This document shows, one piece after another, positions 61,617 through 64,000 of a stretch of 64,000 bases of DNA (positions are counted from its first letter, which is position 1; each line of letters starts with the position of its first letter). Location: positions 1-64,000 of the forward strand of contig NZ_JFHC01000013.1 of the NCBI RefSeq assembly GCF_000698595.1. Direction: 5' to 3'. The notes under the pieces are model-generated. The model did no database searches and had not been told where the DNA came from. It saw nothing but the letters and a program-made list of their open reading frames with translations. Origin of the DNA: Caballeronia glathei. Lineage in GTDB: Bacteria > Pseudomonadota > Gammaproteobacteria > Burkholderiales > Burkholderiaceae. Both the position numbers and the translations under genes were made by a program.

Positions 61617-64000
61617 GTGTCTATCCGCGTTGCGCTGAATCACATCACACACTACCGTTACGACCGCCGCGTCGCACTGGGACCCCAGGTCATGCGGCTG
61701 CGTCCCGCACCGCATTGCCGCACGCCCGTGCTGTCGTATTCGATGCGGGTCGAGCCGGCCGATCACTTCATCAACTGGCAGCAGGATGCGTTCGCGAACT
61801 ACCAGGCGCGGCTCGTCTTTCCCGAGAAGACGCGCGAGCTGAAGATCACAGTCGATCTCGTCGTGGAAATGGCGGTGTACAACCCGTTCGATTTCTTCCT
61901 CGAACCGCACGCCGAGAAGTTCCCGTTCACCTATGAAGCGCATCTCGCCACGGAACTCGCGCCGTATCTCGTCAAGGCGGAGATGACGCCGCTTCTCGCG
62001 CAGTTCGTCGCGAGCATCGACCGGACGCCGGTGGGCACCGCTGACTTCCTGGTGAACCTGAACCAGCGCCTGCAGCGCGAGATCGCCTACGTGATCCGCA
62101 TGGAACCCGGCGTGCAGACGCCCGAGGAAACACTCGAGACGGCGCTCGGCTCGTGCCGCGACACGAGCTGGCTGCTCGTGCAGATCCTGCGGCAGCTGGG
62201 GCTCGCCGCGCGTTTCGTCTCGGGCTACCTGGTGCAGCTGACGCCGGACCAGCCGGCGCTCGACGGCCCGAGCGGCACCGAGGTCGACTTCACCGACCTG
62301 CACGCGTGGTGCGAGGTCTACCTGCCGGGCGCGGGCTGGATCGGCCTCGATCCCACGTCCGGGCTGCTCGCCGGCGAGGGGCACATTCCCGTCGCGTGCA
62401 CGCCCGAGCCGGGCAGCGCCGCGCCGATTTCGGGCGCCGTCGACGAGAGCGAGGTCGCGTTCGAGCACCACATGTCGGTAGAGCGCGTGCTGGAGACGCC
62501 GCGCGTGACCAAGCCGTACACCGAAGAGGTGTGGGCCGGGGTGCAGGCGATGGGGGCGCAGGTGGACAGCCGTCTCGCCGACATGGACGTGCGTCTCACG
62601 ATGGGCGGCGAGCCGACGTTCGTCGCGGTGCGCGACCGCGACGCGGCGGAGTGGAACACCGACGCGCTCGGGCCGACCAAGCGCGGCTACGCGGTGGCGC
62701 TGATGGACAAGCTGCGCGCGCGCTATGGAGTCGGCGGTTTCCTGCATGTCGGCCAGGGCAAGTGGTATCCGGGCGAGCAGCTGCCGCGCTGGGCGATGTC
62801 GCTGTTCTGGCGCGCCGACGGCGAGCCGATCTGGAGCGATCCGGCCCGCTTCGCGGACGAGCGCGATCCCGGCCACTACACGCCGGCGGACGCAGAGCGC
62901 TTCCTCACGCACCTGACGAAGAAGCTCGGCCTCGATACGGCGCATATCCAGCCGGGCTACGAGGACACGTTCTACTACCTGTGGCGCGAGCGGCGGCTGC
63001 CCGTCAACGTCGACCCGTTCGAGTCGGAACTCGACGACGAAATGGAGCGCGTGCGCGTGCGCCGCGTGTTCGACGCGGGCCTCTCGACCGTGACGGGCTA
63101 TGTGCTGCCGATCACGCGCGAGCGCGACCTGCCGATGCAGGCGCCGAGGTGGGTGAGCGGCCCGTGGTTCTTCCGCGACGACCGCATGTACCTGATTCCC
63201 GGTGACTCGCCGATGGGCTACCGGTTGCCGCTCGAATCGCTGCCGTGGGTCGATAAAGGCGACTATCCGTACCAGCATCCCCATGACCCGTTCTCGCCGC
63301 CCGTGCCGTTGCGCTCGGCGGCGGAATTGCGGATGCAGTACGCGGGCGGCGGGCTCGGGCAGGGTGATGCCGGGGCAGAGGAAGGCGCGCCGGGAGCGGC
63401 TGCGGACGGCACCGGCGAGGGCGCACAGCGCGCCGCGGCGGCGCGCGGGCCGGCTTCGGCAGCGGCGCACTCACAGCGTCTGCCGGCGCGGGGCGAGTCC
63501 GCGTCGTGGATTCGCCGCACGGCGCTTTGCGTCGAGACGCGCGATCCGGCCCGCGCGGCCGGGCCGAAAGTCGAAGCCGAGAACTTCGGCAGCGACAAGA
63601 GCCTGCTGCACGTGTTCATGCCGCCGCTCACCGAACTCGACGACTACCTCGACCTGATCGCCGCCGTCGAGGCGAGCGCCGCCGAATTGCAGATGAAGGT
63701 GATCGTGGAAGGCTATCCGCCGCCTCGCGACGCGCGTCTGAAGATGCTGCAGGTCACGCCGGACCCGGGCGTGATCGAGGTGAACATCCATCCGGCGGCG
63801 AACTGGGACCAGCTCGTCGATCACACCGAGTATCTGTACCAGTCGGCTCACGAGACCTATCTGAGCACCGAGAAGTTCATGACCGACGGGCGCCACACCG
63901 GCACGGGCGGCGGCAATCACTTCGTGCTCGGCGGGGCGACGCCCGGCGACAGCCCGTTCCTGCGGCGGCCCGACCTGCTCGCGAGCCTGATCGGCTACTT
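61617..64000 (+). CDS. Large transglutaminase/DUF2126 fusion protein (runs off window)
   Basis: GTG start at 61617 with AGGAG upstream; the frame is open to the window end (at least 794 residues, expected about 1100). N-terminal transglutaminase part: VSIRVALNHITHYRYDRRVALGPQ, nucleophile Cys in LGSCRDTSWLLVQILRQLGL, His in FTDLHAWCEVYLPGAGW. From about residue 320 the DUF2126 (COG4196) region: DVRLTMGGEPTFVAVRDRD, KWYPGEQLPRW, and VSGPWFFRDDRMYLIP. Near the end, HFVLGGATPGDSPFLRRPDL fits the same domain. It is partner to the ATP-grasp and alpha-E proteins. Confidence 0.9.
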   Translation, partial: MSIRVALNHITHYRYDRRVALGPQVMRLRPAPHCRTPVLSYSMRVEPADHFINWQQDAFANYQARLVFPEKTRELKITVDLVVEMAVYNPFDFFLEPHAEKFPFTYEAHLATELAPYLVKAEMTPLLAQFVASIDRTPVGTADFLVNLNQRLQREIAYVIRMEPGVQTPEETLETALGSCRDTSWLLVQILRQLGLAARFVSGYLVQLTPDQPALDGPSGTEVDFTDLHAWCEVYLPGAGWIGLDPTSGLLAGEGHIPVACTPEPGSAAPISGAVDESEVAFEHHMSVERVLETPRVTKPYTEEVWAGVQAMGAQVDSRLADMDVRLTMGGEPTFVAVRDRDAAEWNTDALGPTKRGYAVALMDKLRARYGVGGFLHVGQGKWYPGEQLPRWAMSLFWRADGEPIWSDPARFADERDPGHYTPADAERFLTHLTKKLGLDTAHIQPGYEDTFYYLWRERRLPVNVDPFESELDDEMERVRVRRVFDAGLSTVTGYVLPITRERDLPMQAPRWVSGPWFFRDDRMYLIPGDSPMGYRLPLESLPWVDKGDYPYQHPHDPFSPPVPLRSAAELRMQYAGGGLGQGDAGAEEGAPGAAADGTGEGAQRAAAARGPASAAAHSQRLPARGESASWIRRTALCVETRDPARAAGPKVEAENFGSDKSLLHVFMPPLTELDDYLDLIAAVEASAAELQMKVIVEGYPPPRDARLKMLQVTPDPGVIEVNIHPAANWDQLVDHTEYLYQSAHETYLSTEKFMTDGRHTGTGGGNHFVLGGATPGDSPFLRRPDLLASLIGY

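Noticed and set aside
61596..63470. 624-codon minus-strand frame over the large transglutaminase gene
   Set aside because: Antisense shadow; arginine and histidine rich with no domain.

Overview
The window looks like accessory, high-GC DNA from a Burkholderiaceae bacterium (Burkholderia, Paraburkholderia or Caballeronia). The reasons are the codon bias, many LysR regulators, DUF4148, DUF3563 and DUF1488 small proteins, Burkholderia-type porins and Phenol_MetA_deg outer-membrane proteins. No rRNA, tRNA or core housekeeping operon was seen, which suggests a secondary chromosome or megaplasmid. All identities come from reading the sequence and recalling families; no search was run.

Layout. 0-6 kb: end of an MFS transporter, a methyltransferase, a truncated RND adaptor, an Asp/Glu racemase, and a TPR protein followed by an endolysin-holin pair without a phage. 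6-16 kb: a hydroxyquinol (chlorophenol or nitrophenol type) catabolic cluster. It has an outer-membrane channel and an intradiol dioxygenase on the minus strand. On the plus strand are a LysR regulator, a single-function FAD synthetase, an HPP-family membrane protein, a flavin reductase, a TcpA/HadA-like FADH2 monooxygenase, a TcpB-like nitroreductase, maleylacetate reductase and a pirin. The logic is: FMN to FAD, FAD to FADH2, phenol to quinone to hydroxyquinol, ring cleavage to maleylacetate, then 3-oxoadipate.

16-31 kb: a regulator-rich and decayed region. It holds paired small paralogues, two sister LysR regulators, two ordinary OmpR-type response regulators, one OmpR-like protein with a receiver that has lost every phosphorylation residue, one histidine kinase, a porin, two DUF4148 proteins, and three tandem diverged mini-lipoprotein genes of 51-54 codons. 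Fossils of an acetyl-CoA synthetase, an RND outer-membrane factor and an IS5-type transposase lie between them.

31-41 kb: a lipoprotein and a phosphocholine-type phospholipase C. Next come a formyltransferase fused to two ACT domains (PurU domains in reverse order) and a tightly overlapping minus-strand operon of ketopantoate-reductase-like, VOC, MaoC, CaiB/BaiF (apparently frameshifted) and shikimate-dehydrogenase-like genes. This operon is divergent from a LysR gene across a nested palindrome. 41-51 kb: DUF1330 protein, a 2-oxo acid (indolepyruvate-type) decarboxylase with a divergent LysR gene, a PQQ-type beta-propeller, a DUF4239 membrane protein, a VOC protein and a DHFR-like reductase. 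51-56 kb: an island of very small proteins with a cold-shock protein and another acetyl-CoA synthetase fossil.

56.7-64 kb: the conserved but functionally obscure set of circularly permuted ATP-grasp, alpha-E, transglutaminase, zinc metallopeptidase and a large transglutaminase/DUF2126 protein that runs off the window. This set probably makes or modifies a peptide. Its shorter transglutaminase has Cys where the catalytic His is expected.
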